DNA from: Bacteroidales bacterium
Lineage (GTDB): Bacteria; Bacteroidota; Bacteroidia; Bacteroidales; UBA932
DNA: 64,000 bases
Direction of reading: 5' to 3'
Assembly (NCBI GenBank): GCA_016285455.1
Contig: JAEEQS010000006.1
Location: 62,001-126,000 of the forward strand
The position numbers and the translations under genes were made by a program. The stretch's first letter is position 1; the number at the start of each line of letters is the position of its first letter. Positions 9,490-17,511 of the stretch are shown piece after piece. Under the pieces are notes generated by a model. It saw only the letters and a list, made by a program, of their open reading frames with translations, was not told the origin of the DNA and did not search any database.

Positions 9490-9497
9490 CAAATATA
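9490..9497 (-). promoter_or_regulatory. -7 box for the C_GCAxxG_C_C gene
   Basis: Reads TATATTTG on the minus strand (exact TAnnTTTG). It would give a leader of roughly 20 bases to the ATG at 9464. Confidence 0.5.
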
Positions 9498-9662
9498 CAA
9501 ATTCAATTATACAAATCCATAATCTCGCATTTGGCTAAATATAAAATTATAATCAGCCAGATAAGCATAAAAATACCCTCTTTTGGCTGAAAATAACTTT
9601 ACTCAGCGATGACATACCGCTCAAGATTGGAGTAAACATCCCTTACAAACGCCCGCATAATC

Positions 9663-9696
9663 CGCCGTGAGACACCAAAAACAGCCCCTCACGGCG
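9663..9696. other. 9-bp inverted repeat in intergenic DNA
   Basis: CGCCGTGAG (9663-9671) pairs perfectly with CTCACGGCG (9688-9696) around a 16-base loop. No T-run follows on either strand, so it is not a standard terminator. The rest of 9465-9750 holds no gene that I can support. Confidence 0.5.
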
Positions 9697-9750
9697 AATT
9701 ATAGATTTATATTTTGCCGCGAAGCACATTTTTTTACCTTATACGGCAAC

Positions 9751-9780
9751 TTTGATGTTTCAAATAATTGCTTACTTTTG
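9751..9780 (+). promoter_or_regulatory. promoter of the candidate small RNA
   Basis: TTTG at 9751-9754, then 18 bases, then TACTTTTG at 9773-9780: a near-consensus Bacteroidota -33/-7 pair. No open reading frame follows; a structured element and terminator do. Confidence 0.65.
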
Positions 9781-9785
9781 CCAAA

Positions 9786-9884
9786 GAATCGGAAGTTGAT
9801 GGGGTGATAGGAAAAGGGGTAAGCCCTTCTGTCACCAGAACTTGAGATTTCTGAAAACCGCTTTGCTACCAAGGCGGTTTTTTT
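9786..9884 (+). ncRNA. candidate structured small RNA, about 100 nt
   Basis: The stretch between the promoter at 9751-9780 and a strong terminator folds into one rod by eye. AATC (9787-9790) pairs with GATT (9846-9849), AAGTT (9793-9797) with AACTT (9839-9843), GGTGATAG (9803-9810) with CTGTCACC (9829-9836, one G-U), and AAGGG (9814-9818) with CCCTT (9824-9828) around the loop GTAAG. It contains no ORF worth calling. I do not recognise it as 6S, tmRNA or SRP RNA. It lies about 220 bases beyond the 3' end of the BREX operon, on the opposite strand. It could be an ordinary Bacteroidales sRNA or a locus-linked regulator. Confidence 0.6.
9854..9884 (+). terminator. intrinsic terminator of the small RNA
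   Basis: AAAACCGC continued by TTTG (9854-9865) pairs with CAAGGCGGTTTT (9870-9881) through one G-U pair around the loop CTAC, and a T-run follows. This is the strongest terminator in the window. Confidence 0.85.
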
Positions 9885-10103
9885 CTATTCGGCAACCTTT
9901 CTATGAGTCAAATAATCATACCACTCGTCTGGCTGGAAATCGCCACCACAACCAATCAGTTACAACAAAAGTTTACACCCTTTTTTTGAGGGGCAGATTG
10001 ACGAGAAGAAAAAATAAGTAACTTAACAATATCGTGAATGAGAATAGTTTGTCGATTATATCTTTTCCCGTCATATAGGATGTCGCTAATACATCTATTA
10101 TCT
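9885..10103. other. AT-rich non-coding spacer
   Basis: Short overlapping frames exist on both strands but have no recognisable sequence, start context or composition bias, so no gene is called here. It separates the small RNA from the 3' end of brxL. Confidence 0.5.
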
Positions 10104-11579
10104 CTATATGTTCAAAAGCTCTTCCGGAGGCGTAATGGCAGGTTGCTTTTTTACACAAATATCCGGCATCGGCTTTGCATATGTAGGTTCAAAATCTATA
10201 TTGTTACATTGCTGGCGAATAATATCCCTACGGTGAATAGCAGGTTCTAAACAATAGATCTCAAATTCTTCTCTATTCAACTCATTTTCTGAAGTAACGT
10301 GAGGAAAAAGAAGTTTTAAGTAGGCCGTTGAAATCTTTTTGACAGCTTTAAGATGTCGGGTGTCGGCATCCTGCGGATATTCTATAACGCTGTTAACAAC
10401 AGCGGCATATTCAGGGTCCGTTCGGAGTTGATGCATTATTTCCGAAAAGAACTCCACATTGAGAGTCCAATCAGTTAGAATCATATTATTCTTAATGCGT
10501 GGAAGCAACCAGCCTTCTATGAAGCCATGGAAGCGATCAAGCAAAGCAGATTCTCTAAAATTTTCCGGAAGCTCTTCAAAATAACGATTGCTCATCGGAA
10601 ATCCCGTATCTGACAAGCGGATATTTCCAAGAAGCATAAGACCGCACTCAGACATAAACTCGTAATTGTCGACTTTGGTCTTTCCATCTTCTAAATATGC
10701 TTTGAGGAAAGACTGCATCTCGGCCCCATCAGTAAAACTAATTGTCTGAATCTCATCGAATGCTACCGCATCGTAAAACCGCATAATTCCTGGCAATTGT
10801 TTTTGCTTATCATAGAAAAGCTTTGCACGAGATACTTTACCTCCGCTAATGAGCCAAACAAATTTGGAAAGGTTATTAAACACATATGACTTACCCGTAC
10901 CCTTGGGGGCAAGCTCAATCATATTGAGTCGTGGTTCAATGAATGGAAGGAGTCGTGTTAAGAACTCCAACTTTTGAGTCTTTCCTGAGAAAGAATCTGG
11001 ATTATACTCCATAGCAGAAATCAGGACATCTATCCACTCATCAGTCGTGAACTTTTTCCTACTCTCACGAAATGCATTTAGATCAAGTTTCTCCATCGGA
11101 CGGAATGGCTTAAACTTAACCATTTCAATATGACCACCAGATTTTCCATTTTCCGGAGCCATATATACCAATTTAAGGATACCCCACCTCTCTCCATCAA
11201 TCAAGTCATTAGGAAATTCCTCTACTAAATACCGAGGAATCTCTGTGTCTCCAAATTTAATTCCCATATCTGGAATTTGGAATTGAATTACCCCTTTAGA
11301 GATGTTTGTGGAGACGATGAAACGGGTGAGCAGTGTTAAAGTTTCACCTTGTAATAATCTCGATTTTACTGAATTGTTGTCAGCTGGGATATGAGAATCC
11401 AAGAATCTAACTAATTTTTCCCGATAGAAAGTGCCCTCGGGAGAAACATGGGTAGAAATCAAGTAATCCTTAATGAATGATGGAAGATTTCTGCCACTAA
11501 ACACATCATAATTGGCCGGATTTTTATATACAGCTGCAACGCCAAATACTTGCTGGATCTTTTTTCCTAACTTATTCAT
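10104..11579 (-). CDS. brxL: BREX protein BrxL-like AAA+ ATPase (short form)
   Basis: Last gene of the BREX operon, 491 residues. The N-terminal region (YDVFSGRNLPSFIKDYLIS) resembles the BrxL DNA-binding start. The AAA+ core follows: Walker A APKGTGKS at 224-231, Walker B VAFDEIQTI at 272-280, a sensor-like LGN at 317-319, and an arginine-finger-like LLDRFHGFIEGW near 347-358. Many BrxL proteins are about 680 residues with a C-terminal Lon-protease-like domain. This one ends about 130 residues after the arginine finger and I see no Ser/Lys protease motif. Known BrxL forms DNA-binding rings and is needed for phage defence in type 1 systems. The start lies two bases after pglZ. A shorter family form is more likely than a truncation, since the stop follows a complete AAA+ lid. 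Confidence 0.85.
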   Translation of the reverse strand: MNKLGKKIQQVFGVAAVYKNPANYDVFSGRNLPSFIKDYLISTHVSPEGTFYREKLVRFLDSHIPADNNSVKSRLLQGETLTLLTRFIVSTNISKGVIQFQIPDMGIKFGDTEIPRYLVEEFPNDLIDGERWGILKLVYMAPENGKSGGHIEMVKFKPFRPMEKLDLNAFRESRKKFTTDEWIDVLISAMEYNPDSFSGKTQKLEFLTRLLPFIEPRLNMIELAPKGTGKSYVFNNLSKFVWLISGGKVSRAKLFYDKQKQLPGIMRFYDAVAFDEIQTISFTDGAEMQSFLKAYLEDGKTKVDNYEFMSECGLMLLGNIRLSDTGFPMSNRYFEELPENFRESALLDRFHGFIEGWLLPRIKNNMILTDWTLNVEFFSEIMHQLRTDPEYAAVVNSVIEYPQDADTRHLKAVKKISTAYLKLLFPHVTSENELNREEFEIYCLEPAIHRRDIIRQQCNNIDFEPTYAKPMPDICVKKQPAITPPEELLNI

Positions 11580-11581
11580 TT

Positions 11582-14005
11582 TTATAGATCAAATTCATCT
11601 TCAATGTTTCCAGCACCGAGGCCATAAAACTCAATGCTTATTTCGCAAGGTTCGCCAGTTTCTGGAATAATGATAAAGTTATTAATTCCTTCTTTTAAGC
11701 CATCTACTTTAGCAGCCCATTGGGTGTTTTTTCTTGTCATTTCGTAATCCTTTCCGCCAAACCTTACATAGGCAGAAGAAGGTTGAGGAATAATTGTAAC
11801 CTCCACCAATGCATCCGTTATCGCCACCTTGGTTTGTTTCGGGATGACTTCAAATACTTGCTTAAACGACTCGGACTTATTCGATATTATAATTAAAGGT
11901 ACTATCACTTCTTCAGGGGTAGCTCCTCCATGAACTTCATGTGTTGGTTTTTTTGAAAGGGATGAATGGGTCAATGCAATACGGTAATATTTTTGATCGT
12001 CCTCATTCTGGTGTGTGAAAAAATAGTCATCATCTGCAAACTTATCTTTTTCTACCTGAAGGAATCGTCCCTCATGATCATACCTGCCTTCAAGCTTTCT
12101 CGAATCAGCTTTCCTAGAAAGAGAACTCATTCCATGATCAGAAACAATAGCAATTGTTATGGGAGTTCCTCGATTATCAGAGATAATGCGTCTGAGATAA
12201 GCACATATCAGATCTATTTCTTTTACAAGAGTGGCAAATACTTTATACTGAGCACTATCGTGTCCAATGCAATCAATGCCATCAAATTTTGAAACACCAT
12301 CATCATAAAAACCATTTAAAGTGGTTTCCGAAGGTAGATTTGATCTTGTATACTCTGAGTGTACAATATGAAATTGTCCGTCCTCCTCGATAAGTTTCTT
12401 AATAAGGGAGAAATACTCGATACCTAAACCATCAAGCCAATAAATCCGATCTGGTTTTAAGTTTGGAGACAACGATAAATTCTTGAGACGCTCTTTTGAG
12501 TTAGCAAAATTAAAGTACCAGCTATAAAATGCATCACGACTTGCGTTCTTCTCTTTAATAACCGCTATGACTTCATCAGTAAGCGTATCAATTATCTTAG
12601 CATATTTATATCTATCTGCATAATCGTATGCCCATTCTTGCTTCCCTGAATATTCATTAGGAATAGACTTCTCAATATAATATGCAAGTTCTGGATACAA
12701 CTTGATTGCTTTTCTAGAGCATTCTTCTCCTTTATGATGAGCATATACACCCATCAAATACTCTTTCTCAAAATCAAAAGTCCCTGTACAGAAAAAAACA
12801 GCTGCATCTGTTGACTGTTTTCCTGTCTCAATTATGTGTTTTTGTATCCATTCCTGTTGTGAAAGAGGCACGTTTTGAACAAACAGATATGATAGTTTCT
12901 TCATAATGCGCTCACGCTCATCATGATACCTGGCAGCCTCGCTCGGCACATAAAAAATATATTGAGCAATCTTTGTAAATAATTGATAAGGCTTATCCAA
13001 ATCAGAACATTCCGATAGACAGAGATGCAAATAATCACTATGACTCAGTTCCGGTGTTTGCTCTAAATATTTTTTCAGGAGCCACCTATCATAAGATGTT
13101 CTTTCTGATTGCCCCCAAACTTCCAGAGCAGCATCTGGAGTAAGACGGGCTTTGTTAAAACGCTCACGGATAAAGCCCCATAAGTCAAAATCATCTTTGT
13201 GGTTATCAATAATGTCTTTTAACAGGATATCCAAGAATGTGTCTTCTTCCTTATTGTAGTCAAAACTGAGATTAATATCCATGAATTGCGTAATATAATC
13301 ATACGCATTTGTGATTGGAGTGAACTTAAAAATGTTGTCCGGCCGAGAGTACTTACGGTTAACATTAATCGGAAGTGAAGAACAGATAATCTTCTCTTTA
13401 GGAGCATCCTTCCAGAAAAGAAGCCACTCCGACAAAGTGCGAAGATGACACCTTTTACCAATAGCTGAAGGATTTAAGTCTTTGTATTTGTCAATAACAT
13501 AAACCTCGACAGGCTGGTATTCCAAGTCACTATACTGCCAAATTGGAGCACTTTCGCTTAATCTGCCAAAGTGGGAAAGAAAATCAGTAAACCGATTCTC
13601 AAGTCCTATAATAGGTATATAAATGCGATTCCCTTTACATCTTTCAGAGAGTATAATTTCACTAAAGAATCCTCTAAATTGATCATCAGGATAAAACCTA
13701 ACGAGTTCGGAAAAGGGCGTAATCAGGGAAGGTGTGTTGCAACTAAAAACGAGATCTTTAAGGGTGTCCGTTGAAATCCAGGTATCTGGCTCGTCAGATG
13801 GGATTAGACAATCGAGACCTATCATATTGACATCCATCTCAATTAGTTCGGCAACCAATTTTCTAAGCGAATCGAAGTTATTAAGCATAATAAAGCGGAC
13901 ACCATACCGCTGCGATAAGAAATCACGGGAAGATGCATCGGCTTTAATTGCGCCAATGAGATCATTGAATGAGGAATATCGTATAATTTTCTCTGATACT
14001 TCCAT
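11582..14005 (-). CDS. pglZ: BREX protein PglZ, alkaline-phosphatase-fold
   Basis: The signature protein of BREX systems, 807 residues. The C-terminal alkaline-phosphatase-superfamily domain carries the metal-site motifs in order (numbered from the chosen Met): WLDGLGIEYF (about 523), IVSDHGMSSL (about 620) and EVHGGATPEEVIVPL (about 690). The long N-terminal half has no recognisable motif. The ATG at 14005 is chosen because it lies four bases after the brxC stop; the longer frame from 14068 runs back into brxC. PglZ's chemical role is unknown, although a phosphodiesterase activity has been proposed for family members. The tight spacing on both sides puts it in one transcript with brxC and brxL. 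Confidence 0.92.
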   Translation of the reverse strand: MEVSEKIIRYSSFNDLIGAIKADASSRDFLSQRYGVRFIMLNNFDSLRKLVAELIEMDVNMIGLDCLIPSDEPDTWISTDTLKDLVFSCNTPSLITPFSELVRFYPDDQFRGFFSEIILSERCKGNRIYIPIIGLENRFTDFLSHFGRLSESAPIWQYSDLEYQPVEVYVIDKYKDLNPSAIGKRCHLRTLSEWLLFWKDAPKEKIICSSLPINVNRKYSRPDNIFKFTPITNAYDYITQFMDINLSFDYNKEEDTFLDILLKDIIDNHKDDFDLWGFIRERFNKARLTPDAALEVWGQSERTSYDRWLLKKYLEQTPELSHSDYLHLCLSECSDLDKPYQLFTKIAQYIFYVPSEAARYHDERERIMKKLSYLFVQNVPLSQQEWIQKHIIETGKQSTDAAVFFCTGTFDFEKEYLMGVYAHHKGEECSRKAIKLYPELAYYIEKSIPNEYSGKQEWAYDYADRYKYAKIIDTLTDEVIAVIKEKNASRDAFYSWYFNFANSKERLKNLSLSPNLKPDRIYWLDGLGIEYFSLIKKLIEEDGQFHIVHSEYTRSNLPSETTLNGFYDDGVSKFDGIDCIGHDSAQYKVFATLVKEIDLICAYLRRIISDNRGTPITIAIVSDHGMSSLSRKADSRKLEGRYDHEGRFLQVEKDKFADDDYFFTHQNEDDQKYYRIALTHSSLSKKPTHEVHGGATPEEVIVPLIIISNKSESFKQVFEVIPKQTKVAITDALVEVTIIPQPSSAYVRFGGKDYEMTRKNTQWAAKVDGLKEGINNFIIIPETGEPCEISIEFYGLGAGNIEDEFDL

Positions 14006-14009
14006 AAAA

Positions 14010-17000
14010 CTAAGATAGATATTTTGTGATATATTCTGCCACTTCTGGATGCTCATTAATAAGCTCAAGAACCATCTGCTGCCACATCATGTTTGGCATA
14101 TTCATATTTTTAACATTGTTCTTGGCTTTCGCAATAATGTCCTTTGGAATTTGCTTAGAAGGCACTTCTTCAATAGTTTCAGAGTTTCTTTCATTTGGGG
14201 ATTGGTTACTATCCGATGTATTTCCACTCTCGGATTTTGATAGGGAGGAAGGATTCTGTGTTGTGGAAGTCTCAACAGTTTTTGTCTTTCTATGGCAGAA
14301 CTTGAGAATTAAGTTCTCTACATCACTCTCTTTTCTAAAGGCCACTTCTTCCGGAAGGACTGTCAACTCATCTAGGAGCTCGTTCCACCACTCTTTCTTA
14401 ATGGAAATATCATCTTCTTTTTCTATCTTTTCTGCAAACTTTACGAATCCTTGTGTATAGTTGTCTGCATTCTTTAATATTGGAGGAAGTTCCATTTTAA
14501 AAGATTCAAGTTGATTTGAAAGCTCTTTTATTCTCTCAAGTTTGGGCGATTCCTGCTCAAAGAGGGAAATGATGCTTCTAATAGCCTTTTTATAGTTCTC
14601 TTTTTGGAAAACCTTATCGCAATATAACAGTGTCCATAATGGCTGCTTGGCCACTTTCTTACAAAACTCTTGGACACCCCAACGAGCATTATGTAGACTC
14701 TTAATTTCATTGATATTTACAACATCTTTGAGATTGAAGAAAACCGCTATTTGCTTTGTTAGTTTACTTTCTTCCGGTGATCCAAAACGAAGTAGCAATT
14801 TATTATTGCTTTCTGAGCGGCCTTCATCCCACATCTTAAATAATAGGACTATCATGTCTGAAAGACCCTCGTCGGAAACAGGCTGAGATGTGCTCGGCTG
14901 GAATAGGTCTCCTTTGTGTTTCCTAATCGCATATGATAGTGCGGCCCAGTTCGCCTTGCTAGGGAAGAAGCCATATGGTGCTTTCATAAATGGAGCAAGG
15001 ATTTCTGAAAGGGAGAACCTATCTTGATATTTTTTGTGTGCATCCTCTATGCACTTGTCCATGAGTTTGCAGACTTCAACAAGCCAAGAACTACCAGAAA
15101 GAGCAAGATCTGTCAATTCACAATCCTCGCGAACAAGAAAAGTGTCGTTTTCTTGGAAAATTAACTTGATAGGAGAATTTTCCCCTGTAAAAGTGGTTAA
15201 TTGATCTCGGTTCTGAGCTTGGAGAATTTGCGTAACTACGGCAGGGTAATTCTTGTTCTTGAAGAAGGTCATAGGTACAGAATTCTGAATGCGTTTTATG
15301 CTCTCCATTCCCCTAGGAAAAATCTGTCGACCTATCTTCCTGTTGAGTAATTTACCCACCTCCTTAAAAATACCATCAGAATAGGACTCGCCCTTGAACC
15401 ATAATTTGTAGGATCCCGCTGAAATTTGCTGCACCCATTTTGTGATATATTGTTTGGCACTCTTCTCGCACTCTGCCGCTTGGTTATCATTGAAATATCT
15501 CTTGGCAAGAGCGTAATTGGCCATAAAATCAATGAACTTATTTGTAGAATCAACTGAAAATGTCTCATCAGGGACTATCAGAATAGCATTATGGCATTCT
15601 ACAGACAGGTCTCTTACCTTGTTTTGCATATAATCTCTTGACTCTTCTGTAAGAGAGAGGAAAAGGCCGACGTGAAGAGCATTGGGCTTGTCTTCTACAA
15701 ACTTTTTCAGTTTACTTCGAATGATACTCTCAGTCTCTTCACAAGAGTAGAATTGAACTTCAGCCTTACGAAGAAGAGATTCACCAACTGCAAACGCAGA
15801 TAAGAGCTGAGCCTTCTTGTTACTATCAAAATCCAGAATGCTCAGAGCTGTCTTATATGTGCTCTGAAGTTTTGTTTTCTCTTCAGTGATTTCATTTGCA
15901 TTATATGAAGTAGCGGATATCTTGAATTCGCCAAAAACATTACGTGAAACGATTTTGTTATTATCAATGTAATCAAGAATGTCATTGAGTTTATCTGAAA
16001 GACGATCTCCTAAAAACATGAATTGAAGATTCTGTTCGTTGGGAATAATGCGTTCCGGGGTGCCGCCATCGCGGAATTTGTTCTGAAGGGCATTAAGGAG
16101 AAGTATAGACTTGAAAACGCGATAATAATCTTCGCTCATACCTGAGAGATGAATGCTCTCTGTTCGATAAACATTTGTGAAAATGCTGCATTGAGAATCG
16201 CTATCAAACTCTGACTCAAAGAAATCCCAAAGCCATTCTGGAGTGACCAATTGATTGGTATTGAAAAAGGCTTCATTATCCAAGAAAGCCTTAAAGCCAT
16301 CTGTTTCATCATTCATAAATCTGATAACGCTACGGTTGGCTGAACCAATTAGATTTGATAAGACGGAACAAAGGTAGGCCGTATAAGGGTGCATCGGGAA
16401 CAAGTCGTTTATGCGTTGCTTTTCCTCTTCATTTCCTGAAGGGCAGAGATAGTCAAGCAACCCCTTTAGTTTGTTTGTGCCATTGTATTGAAGTATACGC
16501 ATATCCGTTTCGGATACACCTTGCTTAACACCAAAAGTATGGCGCATGATAAGATATGTTGAAATATCGTCCATACGATATTCAATATTCTCAAAACGAT
16601 CACTCATTTTTGTAATATCCTTACCACGGCTATCCAAGCTTTGAGACTCCGCTCTATGAGAAATTAAAAACAAAAACAGATTGTTGTTTTGGGATTTCTC
16701 AGCAATATTCTGAAGGACATTGATACGATCGCTTTTGATTGTATCCATAACAGAAGTAAACTCATCCCAAAAGATAATAAGTCCATCTGCGATACCCTTC
16801 GCTTCAATCTCTTTTTCAACTTCAACGAGCCAATCACTAATGGTTGCTGCTTCAGAATTAAGATGGATTTTATAAACGCTATCCAAGGATTCTTCCAATG
16901 CAAGATATGTGTCTGTGTCGTTTATCTTAAGTTTTGAAATAATTTTTTCGGGACTGGAAGCCAACATCTTAAGAGAATCGCTTTGTTCAATAACATCAGA

Positions 17001-17507
17001 AATAATCTGACGATGCTTCTCTATGTATGCAATAGCTGTTTCATAATCAGAAGAAACCACTATATCAGAATACCCAGCAGCTGCCAATGCTTTCTTTGTG
17101 TATTTTTGCAATGAGAGGGAAAAACGAGGTATATCATATGCTCCTTCAACACCCTTCAGAACGACTGGGAAGAATTTTTTTTCTTGACGGAATGAACGAA
17201 TTTTTTCTCGAATCACAACATCTGTGATGGAATTGAGGTAGCCAATTATCACATTAAAATCATCACAAAGGAGATGTTTTATAACAGCACTGGCATGGCT
17301 TTTCCCTGTACCAAATGTTCCTCGTACCCACATGCTCTTTCTCTTTGATGCGTCAGAAGAGGTAAGTGCTGTTAAAGACTTATTGAGCAACTCTCCAAAT
17401 TGCTTAGTGGGGATAAATGATGTCCAATGACCTTCTTTCTCGTCCGCAATGTCATATACGGGAAGAAAATCCCTTAATTCATAATAGTCAGAGTACTTCT
17501 TCTTCAT
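14010..17507 (-). CDS. brxC: BREX protein BrxC/PglY-type P-loop ATPase
   Basis: A 1165-residue ATPase. Walker A GTFGTGKS lies at residues 63-70, Walker B LIIFWDEF at 243-250, and a sensor-like LFLFLISHRAES near 277. This is the BrxC/PglY arrangement: an N-terminal STAND/AAA-like ATPase followed by a very long helical region. Near the C-terminus (about 1050-1100) there is a low-complexity Ser/Asn/Gln/Glu linker, then a helical end. In characterised BREX systems BrxC is essential for defence and probably couples ATP hydrolysis to DNA recognition. It begins four bases after brxP and ends four bases before pglZ. Base composition is visibly more AT-rich than the flanking housekeeping genes. Confidence 0.9.
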   Translation of the reverse strand: MKKKYSDYYELRDFLPVYDIADEKEGHWTSFIPTKQFGELLNKSLTALTSSDASKRKSMWVRGTFGTGKSHASAVIKHLLCDDFNVIIGYLNSITDVVIREKIRSFRQEKKFFPVVLKGVEGAYDIPRFSLSLQKYTKKALAAAGYSDIVVSSDYETAIAYIEKHRQIISDVIEQSDSLKMLASSPEKIISKLKINDTDTYLALEESLDSVYKIHLNSEAATISDWLVEVEKEIEAKGIADGLIIFWDEFTSVMDTIKSDRINVLQNIAEKSQNNNLFLFLISHRAESQSLDSRGKDITKMSDRFENIEYRMDDISTYLIMRHTFGVKQGVSETDMRILQYNGTNKLKGLLDYLCPSGNEEEKQRINDLFPMHPYTAYLCSVLSNLIGSANRSVIRFMNDETDGFKAFLDNEAFFNTNQLVTPEWLWDFFESEFDSDSQCSIFTNVYRTESIHLSGMSEDYYRVFKSILLLNALQNKFRDGGTPERIIPNEQNLQFMFLGDRLSDKLNDILDYIDNNKIVSRNVFGEFKISATSYNANEITEEKTKLQSTYKTALSILDFDSNKKAQLLSAFAVGESLLRKAEVQFYSCEETESIIRSKLKKFVEDKPNALHVGLFLSLTEESRDYMQNKVRDLSVECHNAILIVPDETFSVDSTNKFIDFMANYALAKRYFNDNQAAECEKSAKQYITKWVQQISAGSYKLWFKGESYSDGIFKEVGKLLNRKIGRQIFPRGMESIKRIQNSVPMTFFKNKNYPAVVTQILQAQNRDQLTTFTGENSPIKLIFQENDTFLVREDCELTDLALSGSSWLVEVCKLMDKCIEDAHKKYQDRFSLSEILAPFMKAPYGFFPSKANWAALSYAIRKHKGDLFQPSTSQPVSDEGLSDMIVLLFKMWDEGRSESNNKLLLRFGSPEESKLTKQIAVFFNLKDVVNINEIKSLHNARWGVQEFCKKVAKQPLWTLLYCDKVFQKENYKKAIRSIISLFEQESPKLERIKELSNQLESFKMELPPILKNADNYTQGFVKFAEKIEKEDDISIKKEWWNELLDELTVLPEEVAFRKESDVENLILKFCHRKTKTVETSTTQNPSSLSKSESGNTSDSNQSPNERNSETIEEVPSKQIPKDIIAKAKNNVKNMNMPNMMWQQMVLELINEHPEVAEYITKYLS

Positions 17508-17511
17508 AATT

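Noticed and set aside
9786-9884. 6S RNA, tmRNA or SRP RNA
   Set aside because: Too short for 6S or tmRNA, no tRNA-like ends, and no SRP GGAA/AGCAG tetraloop domain.
9973-10250. Two short opposing ORFs at the brxL 3' end
   Set aside because: They overlap each other and brxL, lack promoters, and have no protein-like pattern.
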